From: Mesorhizobium sp. 131-2-1
Lineage (GTDB): Bacteria > Pseudomonadota > Alphaproteobacteria > Rhizobiales > Rhizobiaceae
DNA: 64,000 nt
Assembly: GCF_016756535.1 (NCBI RefSeq)
Contig: NZ_AP023247.1
Location: forward strand, 4,712,501-4,776,500
Reading direction: 5' to 3'
The position numbers and the translations under genes are program-made. The notes beneath the pieces were generated by a model that searched no databases, was not told the DNA's origin, and saw only the letters and a program-made list of their open reading frames with translations. Positions 1 through 9,555 of this stretch are shown piece after piece (the first letter of the stretch is position 1; every line of letters starts with the position of its first letter).

Positions 1-485
1 ACGGCTTTTCGCTGGTGCGCCGCATCGTGGCTAGCAGCGGCCTTGCCTGGAGCGACCCGGCGCCATTCAACGACGAGGCCACGCTTGCCGAGGCGCTGCT
101 CGAGCCGACGCGCATCTATGTGAAGTCGATCCTGAAAGCCATCCGCAACACGCATGGCATCAAGGCGCTCGCCCACATCACCGGCGGCGGCTTCCCGGAA
201 AACATTCCGCGCGTTTTGCCCAAGGATTTTTCCGCCGAACTCGACCTCAACGCCATCGACGTGCCGCCGGTGTTTTCCTGGCTGGCCAAGACCGGCGGTG
301 TCGCGCCGGAAGAGATGATGCGCACTTTCAACTGCGGCATCGGCATGATCCTGGCGGTGGCCTCCGGCCAGGCGGCGCAGGTGGCGGCCGTGCTGCAGGA
401 GGCCGGCGAGACGGTGACGCCGATCGGCCGCATCGTGCCGCGTCGCGACGCCGGCGTCATCTATCGGGGCTCGATCGGCCTATGA
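1..485 (+). CDS. purM: Phosphoribosylformylglycinamidine cyclo-ligase, C-terminal part (5' end outside window)
   Basis: The frame is open from the window edge, so the start lies upstream; about 160 C-terminal residues are visible. PurM closes the imidazole ring of FGAM to give AIR, using ATP, in cytoplasmic purine synthesis. Recognisable family segments are GFSLVRRI at the edge, [13 protein letters not shown] near residue 55, and FNCGIGM followed by a hydrophobic stretch near residue 105. The stop codon overlaps the purN start as ATGA, so the two are translationally coupled, the usual rhizobial purM-purN order. Nothing looks damaged. Confidence 0.95.
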   Translation, partial: GFSLVRRIVASSGLAWSDPAPFNDEATLAEALLEPTRIYVKSILKAIRNTHGIKALAHITGGGFPENIPRVLPKDFSAELDLNAIDVPPVFSWLAKTGGVAPEEMMRTFNCGIGMILAVASGQAAQVAAVLQEAGETVTPIGRIVPRRDAGVIYRGSIGL

Positions 486-1189
486 GCAGGAAACGCACGG
501 TCGTCTTGATTTCGGGGCGCGGCTCCAACATGACGGCGCTGATCGCGGCGGCGAGCGACCCGGCCTATCCGGCCGAGATCGTCGGCGTCATCTCCGACCG
601 CGCGAACGCCGCGGGCCTTGCCATCGCCGCCGCGCGCGGCATCCCCACCAAGGTGATCCAGCGCTCGGACTATGGCAGCAAGGAAGCGCATGACGGCGCG
701 ATCGACGCGGCCCTTGCCGGCTTCGGCGCCGAGATCGTCGCGCTGGCCGGCTACATGCGCATACTGGGCGCCCGCTTCGTCGAGAAATGGCTGGGACGGA
801 TGGTCAACATCCACCCTGCCCTCCTGCCCGCCTTCAAGGGGCTGGACACGCATGCGCGGGCCCTGCGCGCCGGCGTTCGCATCCATGGTTGCTCGGTGCA
901 TTTCGTCACGCTCGACATGGATGACGGCCCGATAATCGCCCAGGCCGCCGTGCCGGTCATGGTCGGCGACAATGAGGACACGCTGGCCGCCCGCGTGCTC
1001 AAGGCCGAGCACCGGCTCTATTCGCTGGCGCTGGGGCTGGTCGCCGAAGGCAAGGCGCGCATGGAGAACGGCCACACCGTGCTTGCCCATTTCGCCGACG
1101 ACGCCGAGAACGGTACCTCGGTGGTGATGGCGCCCGACCCGCTGCGCGAGGAGCGTGACCTCGAGCAGCTGGCGCGCATCACGCCTTGA
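482..1189 (+). CDS. purN: Phosphoribosylglycinamide formyltransferase
   Basis: 235 residues. Transfers a formyl group from 10-formyl-THF to GAR, the third step of purine synthesis. The N-terminal SGRGSNM loop binds the phosphoribosyl group. The catalytic block is present: [13 protein letters not shown], carrying the Asn and His of the active site, then [13 protein letters not shown] with the catalytic Asp. About 20 residues longer than the E. coli enzyme because of a C-terminal tail. The start overlaps the purM stop by four bases; no separate promoter is visible. Confidence 0.96.
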   Translation: MSRKRTVVLISGRGSNMTALIAAASDPAYPAEIVGVISDRANAAGLAIAAARGIPTKVIQRSDYGSKEAHDGAIDAALAGFGAEIVALAGYMRILGARFVEKWLGRMVNIHPALLPAFKGLDTHARALRAGVRIHGCSVHFVTLDMDDGPIIAQAAVPVMVGDNEDTLAARVLKAEHRLYSLALGLVAEGKARMENGHTVLAHFADDAENGTSVVMAPDPLREERDLEQLARITP

Positions 1190-1204
1190 GGGATTGAGGG
1201 TGGC

Positions 1205-1720
1205 ATGGCGACAAGACAGCTCCTCGTCCTGCGCCACGCCAAGTCGAGCTGGGACGATCCAAAACTCGCCGATTTCGACCGGCCGCTCGGCCCGCGCGGG
1301 CTGAAGACGGCGCCGCTGATGGGGCGTGAGCTTGCCCGGCGCGGCTGGCTGCCGGACCTCGCCCTGGTTTCACCGGCATTGCGCACCCGCGACACCTGGC
1401 GGCTGGTCGCAGCGGAACTGCCGAAGAGCGTGACGACCGATTTTGCCTTGGCGCTCTACGCGGCCGCAGCGGCGGACATTCTCGCCAAAGTGCGGCAGGC
1501 AAAGGCCGGCAGTCTGCTGGTGCTCGGCCACAATCCCGGACTGGAAGATTTCGCCCGGCGCCTCGCGGGCCCAGGATCGGATGCCGGCGCGCTGCAAAAG
1601 CTCGAGGAAAAATTCCCGACGGCAGCGCTTGCCCGTTTTGATGTTGACGGGGATTGGGCGCATCTCGGCTTCGGCGGCGCGCGGCTGACGCATTGCCTGT
1701 GGCCGAAGGATCAGAAGTAG
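1205..1720 (+). CDS. SixA-like histidine phosphatase
   Basis: 171 residues, histidine phosphatase (phosphoglycerate mutase-like) superfamily. The N-terminal LRHAKSSWDD is the SixA form of the RHG motif, in which His is transiently phosphorylated; VLGHNPGLEDFA near residue 105 carries the second catalytic His. SixA removes phosphate from His-phosphotransfer domains; whether this protein does so or acts on a small molecule cannot be told from sequence. It lies 15 bp after purN on the same strand and may be co-transcribed with it. Confidence 0.85.
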   Translation: MATRQLLVLRHAKSSWDDPKLADFDRPLGPRGLKTAPLMGRELARRGWLPDLALVSPALRTRDTWRLVAAELPKSVTTDFALALYAAAAADILAKVRQAKAGSLLVLGHNPGLEDFARRLAGPGSDAGALQKLEEKFPTAALARFDVDGDWAHLGFGGARLTHCLWPKDQK

Positions 1721-1785
1721 CGGCGCTTTGATTGCGAAAGGTCGGCGGGACGAGCCCGCCGCCTTGCTCCGAATGTCCCGTGAAT

Positions 1786-2031
1786 TCAATTCCCCCAGAT
1801 GCCCTGCCCCGATTCCGGCGGGAAGGATTGAGTGGTGGCCGGGTCGGTCACGGTCATCATGTCAACGCCCGCGTGCTTCGTCATGGTCTGCTTGCGGATC
1901 GAGGCGGTGAAGGCGTGGTCGACCTTGGCAGCCCGCTGGCTGGCGTTGTTCGAGCCGTAATGGTCGCTGCCGGCAAAGGCGCTGCTGGTAGCAACGAGCA
2001 TCGTGGCAGTGATGAAGGCAATTCTGGACAT
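1786..2031 (-). CDS. Small exported DUF680-type protein
   Basis: 81 residues with a signal peptide (MSRIAFITATMLVATSSAFA, cut after AFA) and a mature part starting GSDHYGSNNASQ. The HYGSNNASQ block, VDHAFTASI and a C-terminal GIWG match the DUF680 pattern, a family I know almost only from Mesorhizobium; function unknown. The start is preceded by AGGAACC. It is paralogous to the next gene, with matching order of conserved blocks, so the pair is a tandem duplication. Confidence 0.75.
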   Translation of the reverse strand: MSRIAFITATMLVATSSAFAGSDHYGSNNASQRAAKVDHAFTASIRKQTMTKHAGVDMMTVTDPATTQSFPPESGQGIWGN

Positions 2032-2087
2032 GTTAGTGGTTCCTGATTTTGAAGATTGACTGGCAGGATTGGGTGATCTGGACGCGG

Positions 2088-2333
2088 TCAGCGGCCCCAG
2101 AGCCCATCGGCGATATGTCTGGCAACAGGGTCGGCGATATCCAGGTCGGATTCGGCAGCCGGCTTGGGGTCGACGCCTGCATGCCTCACCTTCATTGGTA
2201 TCGAGGCGGTCAGTGCGTGGTCGACCCTGGCAGCCGGCTGGCTGGCGTTGTTCGAGCCGTAGTGGTCGCTGCTGGCGAAAGCGCTGCCGCAGACAACGAG
2301 CATCGCAGCCGCAACAAGAGCGGTTTTGGTCAT
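2088..2333 (-). CDS. Small exported DUF680-type protein (paralogue)
   Basis: 81 residues, the same length as its neighbour. Signal peptide ends GSAFA; the mature part starts SSDHYGSNNASQ, with VDHALTASI in the middle and GLWGR at the end. The leader contains AAGGAACCAT just before the start, nearly the same as in the downstream paralogue. Function unknown; likely periplasmic. The two genes are 56 bp apart and may be one transcript. Confidence 0.75.
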   Translation of the reverse strand: MTKTALVAAAMLVVCGSAFASSDHYGSNNASQPAARVDHALTASIPMKVRHAGVDPKPAAESDLDIADPVARHIADGLWGR

Positions 2334-2761
2334 ATCAATGGTTCCTTATTCCTAGCGTGGGGCGGCGGCCTTGGGAGGATGGCCCCGCTGCCAACAAGAC
2401 CCGAATCGGCCCGGATTTATTCCCGAGCCAGATCTTTTCTTCGCCGACCGTGGCGAAGGATGGCCGGGCTTTCTCCGAAAAAATCCACCTTGAACAAAGG
2501 GATAGAAGAGGCGGCTGCCTGACCGATTCAGGTCGCCGCCTGCTCCACAAGAGCAAAGCGGCGGGACAAGCCGGTTTGAAAAGCGTGGGCGACCGCCCTG
2601 CCCTCTCAAAGACCGCCTGCGCTCATGCCAGCTGGATGTTTGCCTTGTGGGCGGATCGATATTATCCGTTGTGTGCGTGCATCTCATCGGCCGCTGCCGG
2701 CTGCGTTCGTCGAAAGGTCGACGAGACTGCGACGGGCAGGATACCTGAACTGCGATAGAAA
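2334..2761. other. Intergenic region upstream of the two-component system
   Basis: About 430 bp without a convincing gene, between divergent promoters for the DUF680 pair and the response regulator. A perfect 7-bp inverted repeat with a 4-base loop (TCGTCGA-AAGG-TCGACGA) lies at 2707-2724, 38 bp before the regulator start. It could be an autoregulatory site or a small hairpin in the 5' UTR. Confidence 0.4.
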
Positions 2762-3430
2762 ATGCGGCTGCTGCTTGTCGAAGACAATCGCGAACTGGCT
2801 GATTGGCTGGGCAAGACGCTGCGCCAGGCCAATTATGTCGTCGACATCGTCCATGACGGCGAGGATGTCGAGCATGCTCTTGCCGCCGGCGACCATGCGC
2901 TGGTGATCCTCGACCTTGCGCTGCCACGCATGGGCGGCCTGGACGTGTTGCGCATACTCAGGGCGCGCGGCAACCGCGTGCCGGTCATCGTGCTGACCGC
3001 GAACGCCAGCCTCGACGGGCGCGTCAAAGGCCTGAACGAAGGCGCCGATGACTATCTGGCCAAGCCGTTCCAGGTCGAGGAGCTGGAGGCGCGCATCCGT
3101 GTCCAGTTGCGGCGCGTCAACGACCGGACCGCGCCCCTCGTCGCTTGCGGCGATCTCGTCTTCGATACCAACACGCGGCTGTTTTCGCTGGCAGGCGAGA
3201 CGCTGGCGCTGACGCCGCGCGAGCACGCCGTGCTGGAGCAGCTGATGGTCAAGGCGGGACGCACTGTGAGCAAGGCGGCGCTGTCGTCGGCGATCTTTGA
3301 TTTCGAAACCGACGCCGACCCCAGCGCCATCGAGATCTATGTGCATCGCCTGCGCAAGAAGCTCGAGGGATCTCGGGTCCAGATCGCCACCTTGCGCGGC
3401 CTCGGCTATCTGCTACGCCATGAAGATTAG
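2762..3430 (+). CDS. OmpR-family response regulator, TctD-like
   Basis: 222 residues. Receiver domain at 1-115 with acidic pair E7/D8, phospho-acceptor D51 in VILDLALPRMGG, Thr in VIVLTAN and Lys in YLAKPF. OmpR-type winged-helix DNA-binding domain from about 125 to 220, with EIYVHRLRKKL as recognition helix and RGLGYLL in the wing. It precedes a sensor kinase by 5 bp. The closest known type is TctD/QseB, which controls tricarboxylate or other solute uptake; the actual target is unknown. Confidence 0.9.
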   Translation: MRLLLVEDNRELADWLGKTLRQANYVVDIVHDGEDVEHALAAGDHALVILDLALPRMGGLDVLRILRARGNRVPVIVLTANASLDGRVKGLNEGADDYLAKPFQVEELEARIRVQLRRVNDRTAPLVACGDLVFDTNTRLFSLAGETLALTPREHAVLEQLMVKAGRTVSKAALSSAIFDFETDADPSAIEIYVHRLRKKLEGSRVQIATLRGLGYLLRHED

Positions 3431-3435
3431 GCGTC

Positions 3436-4794
3436 ATGAGGATTAGCAGCCTCCGCCTGCAATTGCTGGCCTGGGTGGTGCTGCCACTCGCCGGGCTCGC
3501 CACCATCAATCTGTGGACCAGCCATGGCAATGCGCTGGCGACCGCCGATCTAGTCACCGACAGGATGCTGCTGGGCTCGGCGCGGACCATTGCCGAGCGG
3601 GTTGCCATGACCGACGGCGTGCTCGACGCCACCATCCCGCCGGCGGCCATCGAGATGTTCGATACCGGCGACCGCGACCGCGTCTACTATCAAGTCAAGA
3701 CAGCCAGGGGCCGGCTGCTGACCGGTTATCCCGACCTGCCCGAGGCGCCCAAGGCACCCAGCACAGAAGCAACCTTCCGCGACCAACGGCTGCGGCTGCT
3801 TACCTTCAGCCACACTGTGATCGGCGCCGGGGCGGATTCGCCCATAACAGTCACCGTGGGCGTCACGCTGGCCGGCCATGACGCCATGGTGAACCGCCTG
3901 TGGCTGAGCGACTTTACGCAGCAACTGGCACTGGTCGCCATTGCCGGGGTGTTCGTCCTGCTCGGCCTGCATCGCGGCCTGGCACCGCTGATCAGGCTGC
4001 GCGACGCGGTGCGGTCGCCCAGTCGAAACGACCTCGATCCGGTCAAAGTGCCCGGCGCGCAAAGCGAGATTCGACCGCTGATCGACGCGCTCAACGCCTA
4101 TATGGAGCGGGTGCGGGCGCAGATGGCGGCGCAGCGCCGCTTCATCGCCAATGCCGCGCACCAGTTGCGCACGCCGCTGGCGCTGTTGTCGACGCAGGCG
4201 AGCTACGCTCTGCGCGAAAGTGCGGCCGACCAACGCCAGGAGGCGCTGGTTGCGCTGCAGGCCAGTTCCGGCCGGCTGGCGCGGCTGGCCGAACAGCTCT
4301 TGACCCTGTCCCGGGCCGAGCCTGGAAGCCGGCGGCCGCGCGCCGATCGCATCGACCTGACGGAAGCCGCCCGCCATGTGCTGGAGACGCAAGCGCCGGC
4401 AGCGCTCGCGCGCAACATCGATCTCGGGTTCGACGAAAGCGGGCCGGTGCCGGTGGTCGGCGACGGCACCATGTTGCGCGAGATGATCGTCAACCTGGTC
4501 GACAACGCGCTGCGCTACACACCGGCTGGCGGCACCGTCACCGTCGGGCTGGCCGCCAGCGATGGCGAAGCGGTGCTGACGGTCGCCGACGACGGGCCGG
4601 GCATCCCGGCGGACCAGCGGGAGCATGTCTTCGAGCGCTTCTACCGCCTTGGCGACGCCGCCCAGGAAGGCAGTGGTCTCGGCCTCGCCATCGTGCGCGA
4701 GGTGGTCGAAAATGCCGGCGGCCGCGTCAGCCTCGCGGATGGCGCGGCCGGCGGCCTGGTGGTCGAGGTGCGGCTGCCGCTGGCTGGCGGCTAG
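3436..4794 (+). CDS. Sensor histidine kinase, TctE-like
   Basis: 452 residues, inner membrane. TM1 near 8-26, a periplasmic sensor domain of about 130 residues of the kind found at the N-terminus of TctE, TM2 near 160-178, a short linker, then HisKA with the phospho-accepting H242 in AAHQLRTPLALL. The ATPase domain has DNALRYTPAGG (from D356), DDGPGIP and GSGLGLAIV. It is the partner of the preceding regulator. It faces, tail to tail, an ABC transporter 28 bp away, a natural candidate target. Confidence 0.9.
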   Translation: MRISSLRLQLLAWVVLPLAGLATINLWTSHGNALATADLVTDRMLLGSARTIAERVAMTDGVLDATIPPAAIEMFDTGDRDRVYYQVKTARGRLLTGYPDLPEAPKAPSTEATFRDQRLRLLTFSHTVIGAGADSPITVTVGVTLAGHDAMVNRLWLSDFTQQLALVAIAGVFVLLGLHRGLAPLIRLRDAVRSPSRNDLDPVKVPGAQSEIRPLIDALNAYMERVRAQMAAQRRFIANAAHQLRTPLALLSTQASYALRESAADQRQEALVALQASSGRLARLAEQLLTLSRAEPGSRRPRADRIDLTEAARHVLETQAPAALARNIDLGFDESGPVPVVGDGTMLREMIVNLVDNALRYTPAGGTVTVGLAASDGEAVLTVADDGPGIPADQREHVFERFYRLGDAAQEGSGLGLAIVREVVENAGGRVSLADGAAGGLVVEVRLPLAGG

Positions 4795-4822
4795 CCTGCA
4801 CCGGTTTTGGGAAGCCTGCCGC

Positions 4823-5716
4823 TCACTGCGTCTCGTGCAGCGGCTGCGGCCGCCACTTCGCCAGCCGGTTCTCGACCAGCGTCATCAGGTACTCGGCGCC
4901 GAGCGCCACGACCATGACGATGACGATCGCGGCATACATGCCGGCCGCGTCGAACGAACCCTTGGCGATGTTGATCAACAGGCCGATGCCGAAGCGCGAG
5001 CCGACGAACTCGCCGACGATGGCGCCGATGATGGCGAAGCCGAAGCTGACATGCAGGCTGGCGAAGATCCAGCTCATCGCCGACGGCACGATCACCGAGC
5101 GCGTCAATTGCCAGTCGGAGGCGCCGAGGATGCGGGCATTGGCGATCATCGCGCGATCTGCCTCGCGCACACCCTGGAAGGCGTTGTGGAAGACGACGAA
5201 GAACACCATAACGAAGGCCAGCGCCACCTTCGAGGCAAGGCCGAGGCCGAGGATCATGATGAAGATCGGCGCCAGCACGACGCGCGGGATCGAGTTGATC
5301 ACCTTGATGTAGATGGAGAAGATGTCGGCAGCCATGCGGTTGCGGCCGAGCGCGACGCCGATGATGATGCCGGCGACCGAGCCGGTGACGAAGCCCAGCA
5401 CCGATTCCTCCATAGTGACATAGAGGTGGTACCAGAGCGGACCTTCCGATGTCCCCTCAGTGATCCATTCATAGAGCCGCCCGGCGATCGCGCTCGGCAT
5501 GGCGTAGAAGAAGGGATCGATCCAGGCCATGCGGCCGGCGACTTCCCACAAACCGAGGAAGGCGATCAGGATCGCCAGCCGCCAGAAGATGACGGTGTGG
5601 CGGCGATGCGCGGCCGCCTTGGCGGCCGCCGCCTCGATCTCGGCGTCCGAGGTCCCCGGCCTGAAGCTGCCGGTCGAGATATTGATGGTGGCGTCTGTCA
5701 TAAAGGCCTCCCTCAC
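4823..5716 (-). CDS. ABC transporter permease, NitT/TauT (SsuC/TauC) type
   Basis: 297 residues, inner membrane, with about six predicted helices after an N-terminal cytoplasmic segment. The EAA-like loop that contacts the ATPase is around IVPSAMSWIFASLHVSFG, typical of the BPD_transp_1 domain of SsuC/TauC/NrtB proteins. It overlaps the upstream ATPase gene by 4 bp and is the last gene of a three-gene operon (binding protein, ATPase, permease). The substrate class in this family is nitrate, sulfonates, taurine or pyrimidine precursors; which one cannot be told here. Confidence 0.9.
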   Translation of the reverse strand: MREAFMTDATINISTGSFRPGTSDAEIEAAAAKAAAHRRHTVIFWRLAILIAFLGLWEVAGRMAWIDPFFYAMPSAIAGRLYEWITEGTSEGPLWYHLYVTMEESVLGFVTGSVAGIIIGVALGRNRMAADIFSIYIKVINSIPRVVLAPIFIMILGLGLASKVALAFVMVFFVVFHNAFQGVREADRAMIANARILGASDWQLTRSVIVPSAMSWIFASLHVSFGFAIIGAIVGEFVGSRFGIGLLINIAKGSFDAAGMYAAIVIVMVVALGAEYLMTLVENRLAKWRPQPLHETQ

Positions 5717-6522
5717 GCCGCAGCGCGGGCGTAGCTAGTCTCGACCTCTTCCTTGAGGTCCGCCCAGATGGTGCGCGAATAGTCGATGAAACTCTGCTCG
5801 TAGCGGATGTCGGCCACCACGCGCGGGCGCGGCAAGTCGATCGTGTAGACGGATTTCACCGTCGCCGGCCCGGCCGTCAGCACATAGACCTTGTCGGCCA
5901 GCGCGATGGCTTCCTCGAGATCGTGGGTGACGAAGACCACCGATGCCCTGGCCTCGGACCACAGGCGCAAGAGCTCCTCATGCATGAGCACGCGGGTCTG
6001 CACGTCGAGCGCCGAGAACGGCTCGTCCATCAGCAGGATCTCGGGGCCATTGATGAAGGTCTGGGCCAGCGCCACGCGCTTGCGCATGCCGCCGGAAAGC
6101 TGGTGCGGATAGTGGTGCTCGAAGCGCGCCAGGCCGACGCGTGCCAGCCAGTTGTGCGCCGAGGCATGGGCCTCCGCCTTCGGCTTGCCGCGGAACAGCG
6201 GCCCGGCCATGACGTTCTCGATAACGGTGCGCCATGGAAACAGCGCGTCCGTCTGGAACACAAAGCCGATGCGAGGGTCTATGCCCTTGACCGGCGCGCC
6301 CATGACGCGGACCTCGCCGGCGCTCGGGTTGGCGAGCCCGGTGACGAGGTTGAGCGTCGTCGACTTGCCGCAGCCGGTCGGGCCGACAACCGCGACAAAC
6401 TCGCCGCGTTCGACCGTCATGGTGAAATCGCGGATCGCCGTCAGCGACTTGCCGGTGGGGGAGAGGAAGCGGCGGCTGACATTGATCAGCTCGATCGCCG
6501 GAGCGGTCTTTTGGACGGCCAT
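5713..6522 (-). CDS. ABC transporter ATP-binding protein, NitT/TauT type
   Basis: 269 residues. Walker A GPTGCGKST near residue 50, Q-loop in GFVFQTDALFPWRT, signature LSGGMRKRVALAQ, Walker B ILLMDEPFSALD and the switch His in VFVTHDLEEA. This is the SsuB/TauB/NrtD arrangement. It energises uptake through the permease that follows with a 4-bp overlap. The binding protein gene lies 106 bp upstream on the same strand. Confidence 0.93.
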   Translation of the reverse strand: MAVQKTAPAIELINVSRRFLSPTGKSLTAIRDFTMTVERGEFVAVVGPTGCGKSTTLNLVTGLANPSAGEVRVMGAPVKGIDPRIGFVFQTDALFPWRTVIENVMAGPLFRGKPKAEAHASAHNWLARVGLARFEHHYPHQLSGGMRKRVALAQTFINGPEILLMDEPFSALDVQTRVLMHEELLRLWSEARASVVFVTHDLEEAIALADKVYVLTAGPATVKSVYTIDLPRPRVVADIRYEQSFIDYSRTIWADLKEEVETSYARAAA

Positions 6523-6628
6523 GATTGTGCAAACTCCAATAGCGGGCGACCGCCGCGCGGGGGATCGCCGGACGTGGAAACAGGATAGGGCGCCGGCACG
6601 AGGTCGGAACCTCGCGCCGGCCTGTCCG

Positions 6629-7642
6629 CTATTTCACGTTCTTCACGAATTCCGTTGTGTAGGTCTTGGAAAGGTCGATCTGCTTGCCCTGCAGTTCCTT
6701 CTTGAAGGCCGACAGCACGGTCAGCACCGTCTCAGGGCCGCCCTGCGGCATCACGCCGTCCGGAGTGAACATCGCCTTGCCGGCATCGAGGGCCTTCACA
6801 TAGCCTTCCTTGTCGCCGGCATAGTAGTCCTTCGGCATCTTTTCGGCGATCTCGGCGCCGCTGTGTGTATTGATGAACTTCAGCGTCTTGACAAAGGCAT
6901 TGGCGAGCTTCTGCACCGTGTCCTTGTGCGCCTCGACCCAGTCTGTCTGCATGTAGAGGGACGCGGCCGGATAAGTGCCGCCGAGCGCCGCCTTGGTGCC
7001 TTCCAGCGTGCGCATGTCGACGAGGACCTTCGCTTCCCCGGTCTTGAGCAGCCGGCTGATGGTCGGCTCCGTCGTCATGCCGGCCTGGATCTTGTCCTGC
7101 TGCATGGCGGCGATGAAGGTGTTGCCGGCGCCGACCGGGACCGAGGTGAATTCGCCGAGCTTCACGCCGTTCTTGACCGCGAGATATTCGGTCAGGAAGT
7201 TGGTCGAGGAGCCGAGTCCAGTGACGCCGAGGCTCATGCCCTTGAAGTCGGCCGGGGACTTGATCTCGGGATGCTTGGCCGAGACGAGCTCGACCTCGCC
7301 GGGAGCCTGGCTGAACTGGACGACGGATTCGACGAACTTGCCCTTGGCCTGCAGGTCGATGCTGTGATCGTAGAAACCAACCACGCCCTGCACGGCGCCC
7401 GCCAGCATCTCGTTCTCGGCATCGACGCCGGCAGGCTCGTTGAGCAGCTCGACGTCGAGGCCCTCATCCTTGAAATAGCCGAGCGCCTCGGCGAGCTTGG
7501 CGGGCAGGTAGATCTGTTTTTCATAGCCGCCGACCATGATCGAGATCTTGTCGGCCGCCGAAGCCGTTGTTGCGCCCGCCGCTACGATGGCGAGTGTCAG
7601 CGCCGCTGAACGCAAGGCGCACTTCGAAATGAAACCGGTCAC
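6629..7642 (-). CDS. ABC transporter substrate-binding protein, NMT1/SsuA-like
   Basis: 337 residues from a GTG at 7642. This start is chosen because GGAGGAAATTTC lies directly before it and because a signal peptide ending TTASAAD follows; the longer frame from 7720 puts 26 unlikely residues in front. The mature protein has the NMT1/THI5-like fold signature (IYLPAKLAEALGYFKDEGLDV near the N-terminus, then GLGSSTN). It should deliver a small organic ligand to the permease/ATPase encoded downstream. Ligand unknown. Confidence 0.88.
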   Translation of the reverse strand: MTGFISKCALRSAALTLAIVAAGATTASAADKISIMVGGYEKQIYLPAKLAEALGYFKDEGLDVELLNEPAGVDAENEMLAGAVQGVVGFYDHSIDLQAKGKFVESVVQFSQAPGEVELVSAKHPEIKSPADFKGMSLGVTGLGSSTNFLTEYLAVKNGVKLGEFTSVPVGAGNTFIAAMQQDKIQAGMTTEPTISRLLKTGEAKVLVDMRTLEGTKAALGGTYPAASLYMQTDWVEAHKDTVQKLANAFVKTLKFINTHSGAEIAEKMPKDYYAGDKEGYVKALDAGKAMFTPDGVMPQGGPETVLTVLSAFKKELQGKQIDLSKTYTTEFVKNVK

Positions 7643-7816
7643 GAAATTTCCTCCACCTGGGCGGCGCGCCTTGGGGCGGCGCCGCATTTCCTCCTTGCCG
7701 GCCGCTCCCAGGCCGGTCACGGCAAGCGCCGCGACGCTGTGATGGCATGCCTAAGCTTTCAGGTGGCTTTCAGTCATTTTAGCGGCTGCCGAAATGGAAC
7801 CCGGCGTGATTGCCGG

Positions 7817-8593
7817 CTAGGAGGCGCCGAGACCCAGCACGTCGCGCATGGTGTACTCGCCGGGCGGGCGGCCCGCCACCCAGAGTGCGGCGGCGATCGC
7901 GCCCCGCGCGAACATCGAGCGGTCGCCGGCCGAGTGCGAGAGCGTCAGCACCTCGCCATTGGCCAGGAAGCTGACGCTGTGCTCGCCGACGATGCTGCCG
8001 CCGCGCGCCACCGCGAAGCCGATCTCACCGGCCGGACGCGGACCGGTGACGCCGTCGCGGCCGCGCCGCGCCACGTCTTCCAGCGCGACGCTCCGTCCCT
8101 GCGCGGCCGCCTCGCCCAGCATCAGCGCCGTGCCGGACGGCGCATCGACCTTCGAGCGGTGATGCGCCTCGAAGATCTCGATGTCGCAATCGCCGGGGCC
8201 GAGCGCGCGGGCCGCCTGCTCGACCAACCCGGTCAGCATGTTGAGGCCCAGCGAGTAACTGCCGGAGCGCACGATGGCGATTTTCTTCGCGGCGTCGGCA
8301 ATCGCGGCAAGCTCGGCGCCGTCGAAGCCAGTCGAGCCGATCACCAGCGCCGGGCCGCCATGCAGGGCGCAAGCCTCGGCAAGCTCAGCCGACGCGGCCG
8401 GCGTGGTGAAATCGATGACGACGTCGGCGAGCGCCAGCGCGTCGTCGCGGCTGACCAGATCCTCACCCGTGGAGCCTGGCCGGTGGAAGCGGGCGGCGAG
8501 TTCGAGGCGCGGGTCGGCCGCCACGGCTTCCACCATCGACCGGCCCATGCGTCCAAGCGCGCCAGCGATGGCTATCTTGAGCGACTTCGGCAT
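7817..8593 (-). CDS. dapB: 4-Hydroxy-tetrahydrodipicolinate reductase (DapB-like)
   Basis: 258 residues from the ATG at 8593, which has GGGAG upstream; a longer frame to 8659 is not needed. N-terminal NAD(P)-binding GALGRMG, DFTTPAA, GSTGF, and the DapB signature [16 protein letters not shown] with catalytic His pair and Lys. It reduces HTPA in lysine/diaminopimelate synthesis. It sits 62 bp after an agmatinase-family gene on the same strand, not in a lysine operon, so it may be a second copy. Confidence 0.85.
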   Translation of the reverse strand: MPKSLKIAIAGALGRMGRSMVEAVAADPRLELAARFHRPGSTGEDLVSRDDALALADVVIDFTTPAASAELAEACALHGGPALVIGSTGFDGAELAAIADAAKKIAIVRSGSYSLGLNMLTGLVEQAARALGPGDCDIEIFEAHHRSKVDAPSGTALMLGEAAAQGRSVALEDVARRGRDGVTGPRPAGEIGFAVARGGSIVGEHSVSFLANGEVLTLSHSAGDRSMFARGAIAAALWVAGRPPGEYTMRDVLGLGAS

Positions 8594-8655
8594 TGCGGCT
8601 CCCGTGGCAAAACGAGTCAGAACAATCAGCTGGAACAACGCTTTGCAAGATTGAT

Positions 8656-9465
8656 TCACTCGACGGGAGCGCCATTCGTCTTCAGCATCATGCCGGCGAT
8701 CTCCTTCACCAGCTTGGCGGCGACCAGCGCCGTCTGGTTGGAGAGGTCCTGGCGTGGATTGTATTCGACGACGTCGGCGGCGACGATTGGCTGGTCGATT
8801 GACTGGATCAGGCCGATCACTTGGCGGGTGGTGAACCCGCCTGGTTCGCGATGGGAAATGCCGGGCGCGAAGGCCGGATCGAGAGCGTCGATATCCATCG
8901 AGACATAGACGGGCGTCTTGAGGTCAAGCTGCAGCCCTTCCTTGAAGTGCCACATCTCCACCACCTCAACACCGAAGCGCTTGAACTGGCCTCGGTGGTG
9001 GTCGTTGACGGTGCGCAAGCCGATCTGGATCAGCCGGTCGGCAAGCCGCTCCTCCATGATGCGCGCGAAGGGAGACGTGTGCGAGCGCGGATTGTCGTCA
9101 TAGGCATGGTAGATGTCGGGATGCGCGTCGATATGCAGGATCGTCAGGCTGGGATTGCGGCGCCGCGCCGCTCGTAGCACCGGCCAGGAGATCGCGTGGT
9201 CGCCGCCGAGCGAGATCAGCGGATAACCGGCATCCAACGCGCGGCCGACCTCGTTTTCGATCCGCTCCCACGGATCGCCGGGTTGCGTGAAATCGATGTC
9301 GCCGTGATCGATGAAGCGGTCGCTCAGGTCGAAGCCGGTTTCCGACCATGAACTGTAGGCATCGCTTTGCAGCTCGCGCCGGATCAGCGCCGGCGCTTCG
9401 GCCGCACCGCGCAGCCAGGAAGAATTCTCGTCATGCGGAATGCCCAGAAGCGATATCTTGCTCAC
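8656..9465 (-). CDS. Agmatinase/arginase-family ureohydrolase
   Basis: 269 residues. The binuclear manganese ligands are all there: [19 protein letters not shown] and [14 protein letters not shown], the hallmark of the arginase/agmatinase/formiminoglutamase family. Such enzymes hydrolyse a guanidino group to urea and an amine. The substrate could be agmatine, guanidinobutyrate or related; the sequence does not settle it. The gene is followed by the dapB-like gene, perhaps in one transcript. Confidence 0.85.
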   Translation of the reverse strand: MSKISLLGIPHDENSSWLRGAAEAPALIRRELQSDAYSSWSETGFDLSDRFIDHGDIDFTQPGDPWERIENEVGRALDAGYPLISLGGDHAISWPVLRAARRRNPSLTILHIDAHPDIYHAYDDNPRSHTSPFARIMEERLADRLIQIGLRTVNDHHRGQFKRFGVEVVEMWHFKEGLQLDLKTPVYVSMDIDALDPAFAPGISHREPGGFTTRQVIGLIQSIDQPIVAADVVEYNPRQDLSNQTALVAAKLVKEIAGMMLKTNGAPVE

Positions 9466-9555
9466 GTCATCCTCCCTCGTCGCAACTGATAGGTTGCCTC
9501 TATAGACGCGGGAGCTGGCGGCTGCGACGGGAGGCGCTTAGGCCAGATCGCGGGA

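Noticed and set aside
3900..5312. A 470-codon plus-strand frame spanning the kinase and permease genes
   Set aside because: It overlaps two well-supported genes on both strands in the wrong frames and has no start context or domain.
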